The translations under genes and the position numbers were made by a program. Positions 25,219 to 34,605 of a DNA stretch of 64,000 nt are shown one piece after another (position 1 is the first letter of the stretch; every line of letters starts with the position of its first letter). The notes under the pieces are model-generated. The model was not told the origin of the DNA. It worked only from the letters and a program-made list of their open reading frames with translations, and ran no database searches. The DNA comes from Collinsella aerofaciens (lineage in GTDB: Bacteria > Actinomycetota > Coriobacteriia > Coriobacteriales > Coriobacteriaceae), in assembly GCF_028209885.1 (NCBI RefSeq), contig NZ_JAQLEM010000001.1, positions 50,475-114,474 of the forward strand, read 5' to 3'.

Positions 25219-26352
25219 TTACTTCCAAACGCGCTCGGCAATGCTCCTGACCAGCGCGATCTTTGCCCACTGCTCGTCCTCGGTCAGCTTGTTGCCAATC
25301 TCGCAGCTGGCAAAGCCACACTGCGGAGACAGATACAGGTTCTCGAGCGGCACGTACTTTGCCGCCTCGCGGATGCGCTCGACAATAGCGTCCTCGTTCT
25401 CGAGCTCTGCCGCCTTGGTAGTCACCAAACCCAGCACGACCTTCTTGCCGGGAGCAACGTACTTGAGCGGCTCAAAACCACCGGCGCGCGGCGTGTCGAA
25501 CTCCAAATAGAACGCATCGACATCCTCATGCGCAAACAGGTACGGCGCGATGGGGTCGTAGCCGCCCTCAAAAGCGTAGGTGGAGTGGTAGTTGCCGCGG
25601 CATACATGCGTGTTGATGACCAGATCGTCGGGCTTGTCCGCGATGGCGGCATTGTTGAGCGCCACGCCCAGCTCGCTCACCTTTTGCAGGTCAACCGGGC
25701 TCATGCCAGTCTTGGACACAAAGTCGGTATCGCAATAGATGCCCCAGGTGCAGTCATCAAATTGGATGTTGCGGCAGCCTGCGGCATACAGGTCGGCAAT
25801 CACGGTGCGATATGCTGCAGCGATGGCATCGGCAAGTTCTTCGTCGGTCTTATAAACGGCACGTAGACTCTCCTGCTGGCCGTCGCAGCGGTCGAGCGTA
25901 ACTTCGGAGAACGTCTGGATCGGCGCCGGAATGGTTTGCCGCGCGACCTGGCCCTCTCCCTCAAGCGCCTTGACAAACTTAAAGTGCTCGACGAAGGGGT
26001 GGCTCTCGCCGCTGATGGAGCCGGTCACCACGGCGGTATCGGCCGTCGTCTCCTCATCATGGAACATATAACCCGTACGCGAGGTACGGCGCTCAATGCC
26101 ATTGAGGCCCCACATAAAGTCGAGGTGCCAGTAACTACGGCGGAACTCGCCATCGGTGATGACCTGCAGGCCGGCGGCCTTCTGCTTGGCCACCAAATCG
26201 CGAATGGCATCGTCCTCGACGGCCTTAAGCCCCTCGGCATCAAGCGTGCCTGCCGCATAGGCAGCGCGGGCGTCTTTTACGGTCTGTGGACGAAGAAAGC
26301 TGCCGACGATATCGGCGCGAAACGGTGCGTTCAGCGTGGTTAAAGCACTCAT
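25219..26352 (-). CDS. MetE C-terminal-like methyltransferase (YxjG/YxjH type)
   Basis: 377 residues matching the cobalamin-independent methionine synthase catalytic half only: FRADIVGSFLRP start, DGEFRR, IQFDDCTWG, INTHVCRGNY (zinc His and Cys) and a final Cys in PQCGFASCEIG. Proteins of this length transfer a methyl group to homocysteine or a related thiol. ATG 26352 follows AAGGGAG; the ATG 6 codons upstream overlaps that site. A LysR gene and a 7+7 dyad lie just upstream, suggesting regulation. No S-box riboswitch is visible. Confidence 0.88.
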   Translation of the reverse strand: MSALTTLNAPFRADIVGSFLRPQTVKDARAAYAAGTLDAEGLKAVEDDAIRDLVAKQKAAGLQVITDGEFRRSYWHLDFMWGLNGIERRTSRTGYMFHDEETTADTAVVTGSISGESHPFVEHFKFVKALEGEGQVARQTIPAPIQTFSEVTLDRCDGQQESLRAVYKTDEELADAIAAAYRTVIADLYAAGCRNIQFDDCTWGIYCDTDFVSKTGMSPVDLQKVSELGVALNNAAIADKPDDLVINTHVCRGNYHSTYAFEGGYDPIAPYLFAHEDVDAFYLEFDTPRAGGFEPLKYVAPGKKVVLGLVTTKAAELENEDAIVERIREAAKYVPLENLYLSPQCGFASCEIGNKLTEDEQWAKIALVRSIAERVWK

Positions 26353-26439
26353 AGATATCTCCCTTTGCATTGGTTGCTTTGCTGGGACAGAGTATGAGCG
26401 CTCATGTGGTCATCGTAAAATATATGTTTATAACAGTTT

Positions 26440-26460
26440 GATATAGATGATTCCTATATC
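26440..26460. promoter_or_regulatory. Candidate LysR operator upstream of MetE-like gene
   Basis: GATATAG-ATGATTC-CTATATC, a perfect 7-bp dyad within an A+T-rich segment, 88 nt before the MetE-like start and between it and the LysR gene. The T-N11-A spacing suits a LysR-type box. Confidence 0.5.
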
Positions 26461-26507
26461 AGTTTGGACTGCCGTAAAGAGATTTGACCCGTGCAGAACG
26501 CAGCAGT

Positions 26508-27404
26508 CTAGATATGCTGACGAATCGCGTCGATATAGGCCTGCCCATAGCGCGTAAGTGTCGTGTTCTTGCGCGTGATGATGCCAATCTCCATGTACTC
26601 GTCCACGTCGAGCGGAATCGAGATAATGCCGGGGCCGTTGAGCTCGTGGCTGATCACGCCCGAGCATACCGTGTAGCCGTTGAGGCCCATGGCCAAATTG
26701 AACAACGTCGCACGGTCGCGCACGCGGATATTTTTGCGACGCTCGAACGTCGAAGTCAGCTCCTCGGAATAGTAGAACGAGTTATAACTGCCCTGCTCAT
26801 AGGACAAGAACGGGTAGTCTTCCAAGTCCTCGAGCGTCACGCTGGCGCAGTCCGCCAGTGGATGGTCGGCGCATACAAAGACATGCGGCGCGGCGCAGAA
26901 GAGTCCCTCGAATACGAGCTCGTTGGCGGCGAGCATGCGCTCGATAACCTCGCGGTTATGCTCGGATAAGTACAGGATGCCCAGTTCGCTTTTCATATGC
27001 GCGACGTCCTCGATAATCTCGTGAGTCTGTTCCTCGCGCAGGGTGAAGTCGTAACGCGCGGCATCGAACTCGCGGATCACGTCAACAAACGCGTTAACGG
27101 CAAAGGAATAATGCTGGCAGCTCACACTAAAGTGCGGCACCTGCTCGGATGCGCCCTTGTATTTGCCCTCGAGCAGGTCGGCCTGGTCGAGTACCTGGCG
27201 CGCGTAGCCCAAGAAGGTCTCGCCTTCCTCGGACACAATGACGCCCTTGTTGGTGCGCTCAAAGATGTGCACGCCCATCTCGTTTTCGAGATCGCGGATC
27301 GACGCGGTAATCGAAGGCTGCGACACAAAGAGCCGGCGCGAGGCCTCGGTGATGCTGCCGCATTCGGCAACTTTGACGACATACCTGAGCTGCTGGAGCT
27401 TCAT
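26508..27404 (-). CDS. LysR-family regulator (likely sulfur/methionine related)
   Basis: 298 residues: a winged helix with SITEASRRLFVSQPSITASIRDLE and a C-terminal effector domain. It lies immediately upstream of the MetE-like gene on the same strand and 10 nt after the HAD gene, so it is probably transcribed with HAD. AGGGAG precedes ATG 27404; the frame is open 69 codons upstream inside the HAD gene without a start site. Control of the MetE-like gene is inferred from position and the dyad at 26440. Confidence 0.9.
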   Translation of the reverse strand: MKLQQLRYVVKVAECGSITEASRRLFVSQPSITASIRDLENEMGVHIFERTNKGVIVSEEGETFLGYARQVLDQADLLEGKYKGASEQVPHFSVSCQHYSFAVNAFVDVIREFDAARYDFTLREEQTHEIIEDVAHMKSELGILYLSEHNREVIERMLAANELVFEGLFCAAPHVFVCADHPLADCASVTLEDLEDYPFLSYEQGSYNSFYYSEELTSTFERRKNIRVRDRATLFNLAMGLNGYTVCSGVISHELNGPGIISIPLDVDEYMEIGIITRKNTTLTRYGQAYIDAIRQHI

Positions 27405-27414
27405 AGCTTTCTCC

Positions 27415-28323
27415 CTAGACGTTCGTGACGTCGAAACCCGTCGTATCCATCTGACGCATAAACGGCGGCATCTCCCCCGTCGCGGCGCAGGCGGCAATCT
27501 GATGCAGGACTCCGGCGACCGCATCATCCACCGCGGCGCCGATATGCCAGCGCGCGGCAGCCGTGACGGCCTCGTTGGCATTGGCGACTGCAACGGAGTT
27601 GGGAACGGCATCGATCATGGGCAGATCGTTATCGGAATCGCCAAATACGGCCACCTCGTCGGGCGTCAGGCTCAAGGCGCGCGCCAGCTCCAGCGCAGCG
27701 CAGCCCTTGTCCCAACCATCCGGAAGGATGTCGAACAGGCGCACTCGGTTGTTGGGAAACACAAGCGAGAGTTCCGGCACCTCAACGGCAACGCGCTCGC
27801 GTAGCTCCGCGAGCTCCTCACGCGAACGGGCACTCCAGATATTCGCCTTAAACACCGGCGCGCCATCGACGACGGGACGACACGGGGCCTCTTCGCCTTT
27901 GAGCCACGCATTGCCGCCCGACTCCATAGCGCGACGCACACGCTCGGGATTGCTCGTCACGCAATAGGCATCGTTGCCCCAAAAGTCATCGCCCAGGCTG
28001 TAGACTTTTAGAAATGTATCGTCGGTCTCTTGCTCCAGATAGTCAGCCAAACGCATCAGAGCATCGTTGTCGATTGCGCGCGAAGCGACTACTTCGCCGT
28101 CGACAAACATCACCTGGCCGTTACAGAACGCACCGGTCGAAAAACACTCGGAACGGTTTTTGAACATCCAGCCCATCGCGGACGGCTGACGACCCGAAAC
28201 CGGCCCAAAGTGCAGACCCGCCGCCTGCATGGCATGAATACCCTCAATGGCGTAGTCGCTGGCGCCGTCATGCCCGGCTGGAATCAGCGTATCGTCCATA
28301 TCGGTCAGCACAAGTTTAATCAT
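27415..28323 (-). CDS. Cof-type HAD-IIB phosphatase
   Basis: 302 residues with all HAD motifs: DMDDT near residue 8, SGRQ (motif II), a Lys in LPDGWDKG and the acidic GDSDND motif. A C2-type cap lies between motifs II and III. It probably dephosphorylates sugar phosphates or a cofactor phosphate; the substrate is unknown. The ribosome site is a weak GGGGG. It is followed by the LysR gene and preceded by the TPP-riboswitch operon in the opposite direction. Confidence 0.9.
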   Translation of the reverse strand: MIKLVLTDMDDTLIPAGHDGASDYAIEGIHAMQAAGLHFGPVSGRQPSAMGWMFKNRSECFSTGAFCNGQVMFVDGEVVASRAIDNDALMRLADYLEQETDDTFLKVYSLGDDFWGNDAYCVTSNPERVRRAMESGGNAWLKGEEAPCRPVVDGAPVFKANIWSARSREELAELRERVAVEVPELSLVFPNNRVRLFDILPDGWDKGCAALELARALSLTPDEVAVFGDSDNDLPMIDAVPNSVAVANANEAVTAAARWHIGAAVDDAVAGVLHQIAACAATGEMPPFMRQMDTTGFDVTNV

Positions 28324-28360
28324 AAGGCCCCCATTCGTATCGGTCCTACCTATTGTAACG

Positions 28361-28395
28361 ACCTGCCAAAATAAACCTGTCCCTTTTTGGCAGGT
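28361..28395. repeat. AAATAAACCTGTCCCTTTTT hairpin, copy 1
   Basis: ACCTGCCAAAA and TTTTTGGCAGGT form an 11-bp stem around TAAACCTGTCCC. A second copy with the same loop is at 48959-48993. It lies between the divergent HAD gene and thi operon. Confidence 0.65.
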
Positions 28396-28419
28396 GCGCT
28401 AGTATAGGGAACAACAGAT

Positions 28420-28516
28420 TCGATGCGGGAGTGCCGGCGGTGCAAACCACAAGGCTGAGAGGGCATGGGGCCCAATCCTTTGAACCTGTCAGTTAATGCT
28501 GGCGTAGGGAGCATGC
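28420..28516 (+). promoter_or_regulatory. TPP (THI-box) riboswitch
   Basis: The conserved thiamine pyrophosphate aptamer core is present: CGGGAGTGCC, GGCTGAGA, CCTTTGAACCTG and a 3' GGCGTAGGGA. An intrinsic terminator starts 10 nt downstream, so TPP binding should stop transcription before thiM. Controls thiM, the thiamine-binding gene and thiE. Confidence 0.95.
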
Positions 28517-28526
28517 CGCCTTTACA

Positions 28527-28556
28527 GGGGCGCTGTCTATGCACAGCGCCCCTTTT
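28527..28556 (+). terminator. Riboswitch expression-platform terminator
   Basis: GGGGCGCTGT-CTATGC-ACAGCGCCCC followed by TTTT, a perfect 10-bp stem directly after the TPP aptamer and 22 nt before the thiM start. Confidence 0.9.
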
Positions 28557-28578
28557 CTATGCCAAGGAGGCATGTGCA

Positions 28579-29418
28579 GTGATTGATTCGGAACAGCTTA
28601 AGCAACATATGGTCAAGGCCGTAGAGGAAATTCGCGCCACCAATCCGATGGCCGGCTCCATCACCAACACGGTGACGATCGACTTTGTCGCCAACGCGCA
28701 GCTCGCCGTGGGCGGATCGGCCGCCATGGTCTATCTGCCCGACGAGGGCGAAGCGCTCGTTGCCGGCGGCGGCGCCATCTATCTCAACATGGGCACGCTC
28801 TTCCCCATCTACGAGCAGACGATTCCCCGCGCGGCCAAGGCGGCACACGACGCCGGCAAGCCCTGGGTGCTCGATCCGGTGGGCCTGGGCATCGGTAGCC
28901 TGCGCACCCAGCTGGTAAACGAGCTCAAGCAGTACAAGCCCGCCATCGTGCGCGGCAACGCCTCCGAGATTATCGCGCTCGCCGGCCTGTGGGGTCTTGA
29001 GGGCGAGGCGGCCGATCTGAGCCGCGTGCGCGGTGTCGATACCACCGACACGGTCGACGCCGCCCGTGGTGCCGCCGTGGCGCTCGCCCGCTACACCGGC
29101 GGCGCCGTAGTGGTCTCGGGCGAAGTCGACCTGATTACCGACGGCACGACCGTAGCCAAGTCCCACGGCGGCAGCCCGCTCATGTCCAAGATCACCGGCT
29201 GCGGCTGCTCGCAGGGCGGCGTGCTGGCCGTGTACGCCTGCGCCGCCGACCCGTTTACGGCAGCCGTCTGCGGCACCGCGGTCTACAACGTTGCCGGCAC
29301 CCGTGCCGCCGCTGTCGCCGATGCCCCGGCAAGCTTTAAGGTCACCTTTATCGACGAGCTCTACCGCGCGACCGCCCAAGACATCGCCGATAACCGACTC
29401 GAGCTCGAGGAGGCATAA
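28579..29418 (+). CDS. thiM: Hydroxyethylthiazole kinase
   Basis: 279 residues; phosphorylates the thiazole alcohol in thiamine salvage. Recognisable blocks include SITNTVTIDFVANAQLAVGG (substrate), the central VRGNASEI and the TGCGCSQGG anion-hole motif with its catalytic Cys. GTG start at 28579 with AAGGAGG 9 nt upstream. First gene behind the TPP riboswitch, 3 nt before the next gene. Confidence 0.95.
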   Translation: MIDSEQLKQHMVKAVEEIRATNPMAGSITNTVTIDFVANAQLAVGGSAAMVYLPDEGEALVAGGGAIYLNMGTLFPIYEQTIPRAAKAAHDAGKPWVLDPVGLGIGSLRTQLVNELKQYKPAIVRGNASEIIALAGLWGLEGEAADLSRVRGVDTTDTVDAARGAAVALARYTGGAVVVSGEVDLITDGTTVAKSHGGSPLMSKITGCGCSQGGVLAVYACAADPFTAAVCGTAVYNVAGTRAAAVADAPASFKVTFIDELYRATAQDIADNRLELEEA

Positions 29419-29421
29419 GCC

Positions 29422-29763
29422 ATGTCCGAGCCCGCAACCAATGCCGGCATGAACACGCTCGTCGCCGTGGCTATCGCCCCATGCGGCACCGGCGACGAGC
29501 TATCCGCCGAGGTCGCCGAAGTCGTGCGCGTCATTCGCGAGAGCGGCCTTCCCAACCGCACCACCTCGATGTTCACCGAGATCGAGGGCGACTGGGACGA
29601 GGTCATGCAGGTCGTGCGCGACGCAACCTTTGTGTTGGCGAGCAAGGGCATCCGCACCGAAGTCGTGCTCAAAGCCGATATTCGACCCGGATTTACCGAC
29701 ACCATGACCGGCAAACTCGAGCGCATGGAAGCACAGATCAGGAAACAGGAGGAAGCACGATGA
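29422..29763 (+). CDS. Thiamine-binding MTH1187/YkoF-like protein (UPF0045)
   Basis: 113 residues with the MTH1187 ferredoxin-like fold signature (VAVAIAPCGTG, AEVVRVIRESGL, FTEIEGDWDEVM). Proteins of this family bind thiamine or hydroxymethylpyrimidine compounds, and its place between thiM and thiE under a TPP riboswitch fits. The stop overlaps the thiE start (ATGA). It could act as a soluble thiamine-precursor carrier. Confidence 0.9.
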   Translation: MSEPATNAGMNTLVAVAIAPCGTGDELSAEVAEVVRVIRESGLPNRTTSMFTEIEGDWDEVMQVVRDATFVLASKGIRTEVVLKADIRPGFTDTMTGKLERMEAQIRKQEEAR

Positions 29764-30455
29764 GCATCCGCGACAACCTTGATATCTCGGCCTATCTGGT
29801 ACTCGGTCCCGAAAACACCCTCGGGCGCCCCGTGGGCGATGTGGTGGCCCAGGCGCTCGACGCCGGCTTTACCTGCATCCAGGTGCGCTCCAAGGTGGCA
29901 AGCGCCCGCGAGATCATTGCGCTGACCGGCGACGCCGCGCAGGCAATCGCACAGGCCGGCAAGACCGGTCAGGTCGCCCTGTTAATCGATGACCGCCTTG
30001 ACTGCGTACTCGCCGCGCGCGAGCAGGGCATCGCCGTCGACGGCGTGCACGTGGGCCAGAGCGATATTCCCGTCGAGGTCTGCCGCAAGCTGCTGGGCCC
30101 CGATGCCATCGTGGGCCTTTCGGCCCGCTGCGAGGAGATGCTCGAGTACGTCAAGACCGCCGACATGAGCCTGGTCGACTACCTGGGAATCGGCCCGCTC
30201 CACGAGACCGAGACCAAGCGCGATTGCGGACGCGCGGCCGACGGCTCAATCATTACCAAAAGCTTTGAGGACCTGGCCGCCCTCCACGCGGCAAGCCCCG
30301 TGCCCATCGTGGTGGGCGGCGGCGTCAAGACGGCCGACCTGCCGCAGCTCAAGGCCACCGGCGTCGATGGCTTCTTTGTGGTGAGCGCCGTCTGCAGCGC
30401 CGATGACCCCTACGCCGCGGCCAAGGAGCTCGTCGACACCTGGCAGCAGGCATAA
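29760..30455 (+). CDS. thiE: Thiamine-phosphate synthase
   Basis: 231-residue TIM-barrel enzyme joining HMP-PP and thiazole phosphate. Motifs seen: IQVRSK, LLIDDRLD, GVHVGQSDIP and the C-terminal phosphate loop GGGVK. It overlaps the upstream gene by 4 nt, so translation is coupled. A thiD kinase is not in this operon. Confidence 0.95.
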   Translation: MSIRDNLDISAYLVLGPENTLGRPVGDVVAQALDAGFTCIQVRSKVASAREIIALTGDAAQAIAQAGKTGQVALLIDDRLDCVLAAREQGIAVDGVHVGQSDIPVEVCRKLLGPDAIVGLSARCEEMLEYVKTADMSLVDYLGIGPLHETETKRDCGRAADGSIITKSFEDLAALHAASPVPIVVGGGVKTADLPQLKATGVDGFFVVSAVCSADDPYAAAKELVDTWQQA

Positions 30456-30497
30456 GTCTAGGCCGAGCAGCTGATTCGCAGCCTCATATCTTCAATA

Positions 30498-30547
30498 GCG
30501 GAAAGCGCATCCCAGTTTGGACCTCCATTCCGGGATGCGCTTTCCGC
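30498..30547 (+). terminator. Long-stem terminator after thi operon
   Basis: GCGGAAAGCGCATCCC/GGGATGCGCTTTCCGC, a perfect 16-bp stem with an 18-nt loop, 42 nt past thiE. There is no T-run, so it could also be a convergent-gene spacer. Confidence 0.7.
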
Positions 30548-30566
30548 CGAGCCGGCAGCCGATGCC

Positions 30567-31436
30567 TTACCCCGCCAGATACGCTTCCAGCGCGGGCAAG
30601 GTCGTCTCCGCATCGCGACGACCGATCTGGTAGATGCGCTCGAGTTCATCGGGCTCGCGGCACAGCGACGGCACCTTCACCGATTCGCTCGGACGCACCA
30701 CAAAGATATCGCCGGCGGCCTCGCGACGCGCCAGGTCATCGAGCGTGGCATTGTAGACCTCATGCCGATGCTCAAGCGCTGCGACAAACTCCGGGTAGTG
30801 ACGGAACACGCGCCGCAGCATGGGCATCACGCTGTTGGGTTGCTTCACAAAACCCGCTGGCTGCGTGAGTACCACGATATTGCGGTCATATCCCTGCGCA
30901 AACAGCCATGCGCTGGGAATGGAATCAGCCACGCCGCCATCCAGATACTTATGCCCGTCAATAGCAACGGGACGCGTCGCCACGGGAATTGCCGATGACG
31001 CCCGAATCCACTCGATATCCCGCTCGTCGCCATAGGGCAGATCGTGGTAGACGGCCTTGCCCGTCTCGATATCGGTACACACGCACGTAAATCGCATGGG
31101 GCAGGCACGGTACGCCTCCAAATCGATGGGATCGCGCTCGATAGGCACCTCGTGATAAGCAAAGTCGGCATTGTACATATCGCCGGTTCGCAGCCAGCTG
31201 GTCACGCTCGCATAGCGCTTGTCGGCGCAATAGGCCTTGTTATAGCGAATGGCGCGGCCGATCTGGCGCGATTTAAAGTTGTAGCCAAACGCCGCGCCCG
31301 CCGAGACGCCCACCATATGGTCGCAGGTCAAACCGTGCTCCATCCAAACGTCGAGCACGCCCGCCGTATACATACCGCGGTAGCCGCCTCCCTCGAGCGC
31401 CAGCCCCACCGTGCGCGTCATATTTGACTGTGCCAT
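30567..31436 (-). CDS. Patatin-like phospholipase
   Basis: 289 residues. The glycine-rich oxyanion motif EGGGYRGMY, nucleophile GVSAGA and catalytic Asp in LDGGVAD are all present. It probably hydrolyses lipid acyl esters. There is no signal peptide, so it is cytoplasmic or peripheral at the inner membrane face. ATG 31436 has GGAG 9 nt upstream; the 28-codon upstream open extension has none. Monocistronic and divergent from the large cyclic-di-GMP gene. Confidence 0.88.
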   Translation of the reverse strand: MAQSNMTRTVGLALEGGGYRGMYTAGVLDVWMEHGLTCDHMVGVSAGAAFGYNFKSRQIGRAIRYNKAYCADKRYASVTSWLRTGDMYNADFAYHEVPIERDPIDLEAYRACPMRFTCVCTDIETGKAVYHDLPYGDERDIEWIRASSAIPVATRPVAIDGHKYLDGGVADSIPSAWLFAQGYDRNIVVLTQPAGFVKQPNSVMPMLRRVFRHYPEFVAALEHRHEVYNATLDDLARREAAGDIFVVRPSESVKVPSLCREPDELERIYQIGRRDAETTLPALEAYLAG

Positions 31437-31760
31437 GCGACCATCTCCGTTCCTGCGTTTTAAAACGGGACAAGTATACCCGTCAACATATATCGTCCCA
31501 GTCGCATTTTTATCGAACATCGCATCGTCGCGCTACCGCTTGTCGAATAATAGCCGCCCACAGCATGTGCACCCATATATAATTGTGCACTATTGTTTAC
31601 ACTACTCAGCTGTTATCAACAGCGAACATTAGCCGACAAATTAACTCAACAACGCGGCAAGGCGGGGGCCTGGATACATGCAAAGCGCTGGGCAACGACG
31701 CGTGTACACAACGAGCTCGCCCGACGCAATCCGCCCCGACCTCAGAAAGCCGCTTAGAAC
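31437..31760. promoter_or_regulatory. 324-bp divergent promoter region
   Basis: No gene. On the plus strand TATAAT (31578-31583) sits between two GTGCAC hexamers (31568-31573 and 31585-31590), and TTGTTTACAC follows, so transcription of the GGDEF/EAL gene may start near 31590. No c-di-GMP riboswitch core is visible. Confidence 0.4.
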
Positions 31761-34529
31761 ATGGATACTGTCAGCAATTACACCGAAACGCTCGAAAAGA
31801 CCGTCCGTGACCTTCTCGAGCGTCAGGAGGATCTGATCAGGACGGCCTTTACCGACCAGCTTACCGGGCTTGGCAACCGTGGCGGCTTTGCCCGTTCCCT
31901 CGAGGAGCTCTGGGAGCAGGACGCCCCCGTTACCATGGCGTTCATCGATATCGACAATCTCAAGCACTGCAACGACGTCTTTGGGCATGACGAGGGCAAC
32001 CGCTATATCTTGCAGGTAAGTCTCTATCTTAAGCTGTATATGAAGGTGGGCGAAGCGGCGTTTCGCATAGGCGGCGACGAGTTTGCCATCCTATCTACGA
32101 TTGCAACCGAGGACGACCTCGCCGAACGTCTGAAACACTGCCGAACGGTTCTGCTCAAAAACAACGATTCCGAGATGCCCCACTCGTTTAGCTACGGAGT
32201 GTCACATGCCGACCCCGCCCTGGGCGAAGCTTCCAATCGCATGACGCTCGATGCCGACCATCGCATGTACGACTACAAGCTACGTCACGCCATGCACCTC
32301 GATCGACGCAATATCACGCAAGTTCACGCCGACGACTTCGAAATAAGCGATCGAATTTTTGACGCCTTTTCGATGCTCAACGAGGGCCGTTATTTCTTTA
32401 TCGAGAACTTGGACAAACATCGCACCCTTTGGTCACAAGGCGCCTTGCGCGATCTTGGCCTTCCCTCGGAGCACATAGACAACTGTCGCGATTACTGGAA
32501 AACGCGCGTCCATCCCGACGACCTTGAGGCCTGCATCAACGACATCGACCAAGTCTACAACGGCACCAAGCACCGTCGCGTCATGCAGTATCGTGTGCGC
32601 AACGCCGTCGGCGACTACGTCCTTTGCCGCGCTCGCGGGTTTCGTATCGACGGCGACGGAAATGTCCCCTCGCTCTATGTCGGCGAGCTCGTCAACCACT
32701 CACTTGCCGAAACCGTCGACGCCGCCACAGGCCTCGGAACGCAGCGCATGCTGGCCAACGCCATCGACGCCTGCCGCCGCGATCGTTGCGAGACAGGGCT
32801 TATAGCGGTGCGCGTTCGTGGCACGACAAAGCTCAACGAGCTCTACGGGGCCGAGGCTGTCGACAACATGCTTGCCGAATACGCTGGCCGCATGCTGTCG
32901 ATCACCCGCGGCAGGAGCCGGGTCTACCGTTCACGAAGCGTCCAGTTCGTCGTGCTCAGCAACGACCTAGACCACAAGGCATTCGAGCAACTGACCCGCC
33001 ACCTTAAAGAGGCCGTTTTCGCTCCTGTTCGAATCGCAGGCGACACCATTACTCCCGTCTGCCTTGTCGTCCCGGCCTTTTACGAGCACTTAACCCATCA
33101 AGCGACCGCCGTTTTAGGCGAACTCGATCGTCGCCTTCGCACAGCTGGCGGGCTTGTCCCCAACGACAGCCTCCCTATACCCGAGGTCGAACGCAAAAGC
33201 GCAATCGCCGAACGCATCGATATGCTCACGGGCCTCTATCGACCCAGCGAGTTTATGCGGCGCGCCAACGCATTTCTCGAGGCAAGGCGCGACGGCACCT
33301 GGTGCATCGCCACGGTCGACATGGGCCACATGCGCCTGTTTAATGAATGGCACGGCCAGGCCGAGGGCGACCGCGTACTCGCCGATGTGGGCACGGTCCT
33401 CAAGGACATCGAGAATGCCGATATGGGCGTCGCAGGGTACTGGGGCCAAGATGACTTTTGCGTACTCATCCCTTTTAAGCACATCACCGTCCATCAAATC
33501 TACAACCGCGTTCGCGAGGCCGTAGCCAGACATGATGATGGCGTAGGCTTCTGGCCGTCCATGGGCGTTTACCCCATCGACTCCAATGAGGAAATCACTA
33601 TCGACGCGCAGGCCAAGGCCATGTTTACCAATCGACGCGCCAAAAACGACTTTAAGGAGCGCATTGCCGTTTTCCGCCCCGAGGAATATGAGCATGAGGT
33701 TGCGTTCCACCACACGCTAACCGAGTTCCAGTATGCGCTCTCAAACGGCCGCATCACGTACTACCTGCAGCCCCAGGTCGACATGGAAACCGGCGAGATC
33801 ATTGGCGCCGAGGCACTCACGCGCTGGATTGACAAGGACGGTTCTCTCATTTCGCCCGCAACGTTTATCCCCGCACTCGAGGAAAGCGGCTTTGTGGTGA
33901 CGCTCGACAAGTACATTTGGCAGGGTGTCGCCTCGTGGCTGCGCGAACGCATCAATCGAGGACTTCGCGTGGTTCCGGTTTCGCTTAATGTGTCACGCGT
34001 GGATATCCTTGCCTGCGACGTTGCCGAACATATGGGGGCGCTTGCCGCCCAATACAACCTACCGCCCGAGCTCATGCGTATCGAAATCACCGAGACGGCT
34101 TATACGGGAGAGTCCGAGGCCGTGGACAAGCTGACGGCTGACCTGCACACCCGCGGCTTCTCGACCTATATGGACGATTTTGGCACCGGCCAGTCCACGC
34201 TCGCGATGCTCAAGAACGTCAACGTCGACGTCATCAAGCTCGACCGCACCTTTGTGCCCACCGACCGCGATCAAGGCCGCAGCACGCGGATCATTTCATC
34301 GATGCTCGAAATGGCGCAGTCGCTCCATCTGCCCGTCGTGGTCGAAGGCGTCGAGACAAATGAGCAGGCGAGCATGCTACGCCACATGGGCGCCCGCTAC
34401 GCTCAGGGCTTCCTCTACTACCGCCCCATGCCGGCGAAGGATTTTGAGGCATTGTTCGATGGTGGCAATAACAACTGGTACGCTCGCGAGCAAAACGCCA
34501 CCGCCGAAGGGGGCATTTGTCTCCATTAG
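31761..34529 (+). CDS. Cytoplasmic GGDEF-PAS-GGDEF-GGDEF-EAL cyclic-di-GMP protein
   Basis: 922 residues with no membrane segment. GGDEF1 (about 27-175) is canonical, with RIGGDEF at 102-108. A PAS-like fold covers about 205-315. GGDEF2 (about 320-460) is degenerate: the active-site loop reads SRSVQF. GGDEF3 (about 485-640) is degenerate with GQDDF at 562-566. EAL (about 650-905) is intact, with EALTRW at 684, DDFGTG at 805-810 and EGVE at 862. It can therefore both make and hydrolyse c-di-GMP in principle. The ribosome site is weak. A paralogue follows in the same direction. Confidence 0.92.
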   Translation: MDTVSNYTETLEKTVRDLLERQEDLIRTAFTDQLTGLGNRGGFARSLEELWEQDAPVTMAFIDIDNLKHCNDVFGHDEGNRYILQVSLYLKLYMKVGEAAFRIGGDEFAILSTIATEDDLAERLKHCRTVLLKNNDSEMPHSFSYGVSHADPALGEASNRMTLDADHRMYDYKLRHAMHLDRRNITQVHADDFEISDRIFDAFSMLNEGRYFFIENLDKHRTLWSQGALRDLGLPSEHIDNCRDYWKTRVHPDDLEACINDIDQVYNGTKHRRVMQYRVRNAVGDYVLCRARGFRIDGDGNVPSLYVGELVNHSLAETVDAATGLGTQRMLANAIDACRRDRCETGLIAVRVRGTTKLNELYGAEAVDNMLAEYAGRMLSITRGRSRVYRSRSVQFVVLSNDLDHKAFEQLTRHLKEAVFAPVRIAGDTITPVCLVVPAFYEHLTHQATAVLGELDRRLRTAGGLVPNDSLPIPEVERKSAIAERIDMLTGLYRPSEFMRRANAFLEARRDGTWCIATVDMGHMRLFNEWHGQAEGDRVLADVGTVLKDIENADMGVAGYWGQDDFCVLIPFKHITVHQIYNRVREAVARHDDGVGFWPSMGVYPIDSNEEITIDAQAKAMFTNRRAKNDFKERIAVFRPEEYEHEVAFHHTLTEFQYALSNGRITYYLQPQVDMETGEIIGAEALTRWIDKDGSLISPATFIPALEESGFVVTLDKYIWQGVASWLRERINRGLRVVPVSLNVSRVDILACDVAEHMGALAAQYNLPPELMRIEITETAYTGESEAVDKLTADLHTRGFSTYMDDFGTGQSTLAMLKNVNVDVIKLDRTFVPTDRDQGRSTRIISSMLEMAQSLHLPVVVEGVETNEQASMLRHMGARYAQGFLYYRPMPAKDFEALFDGGNNNWYAREQNATAEGGICLH

Positions 34530-34536
34530 CTAACTT

Positions 34537-34567
34537 ATATCCCCAATTCAAACCGAATTGGGGATAT
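34537..34567 (+). terminator. Palindrome between cyclic-di-GMP genes
   Basis: ATATCCCCAATTC-AAACC-GAATTGGGGATAT, a perfect 13-bp stem, 7 nt past the first stop. There is no T-run, so it may attenuate rather than stop transcription, or help position the second gene's site. Confidence 0.6.
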
Positions 34568-34605
34568 GATACAAACCATTGTTCCGCCCAAGGAGGTTAT
34601 TCATC

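Noticed and set aside
31437..31760. c-di-GMP (GEMM) riboswitch upstream of the GGDEF/EAL gene
   Set aside because: Fragments such as GCAAAG occur, but the ordered GEMM core is missing.
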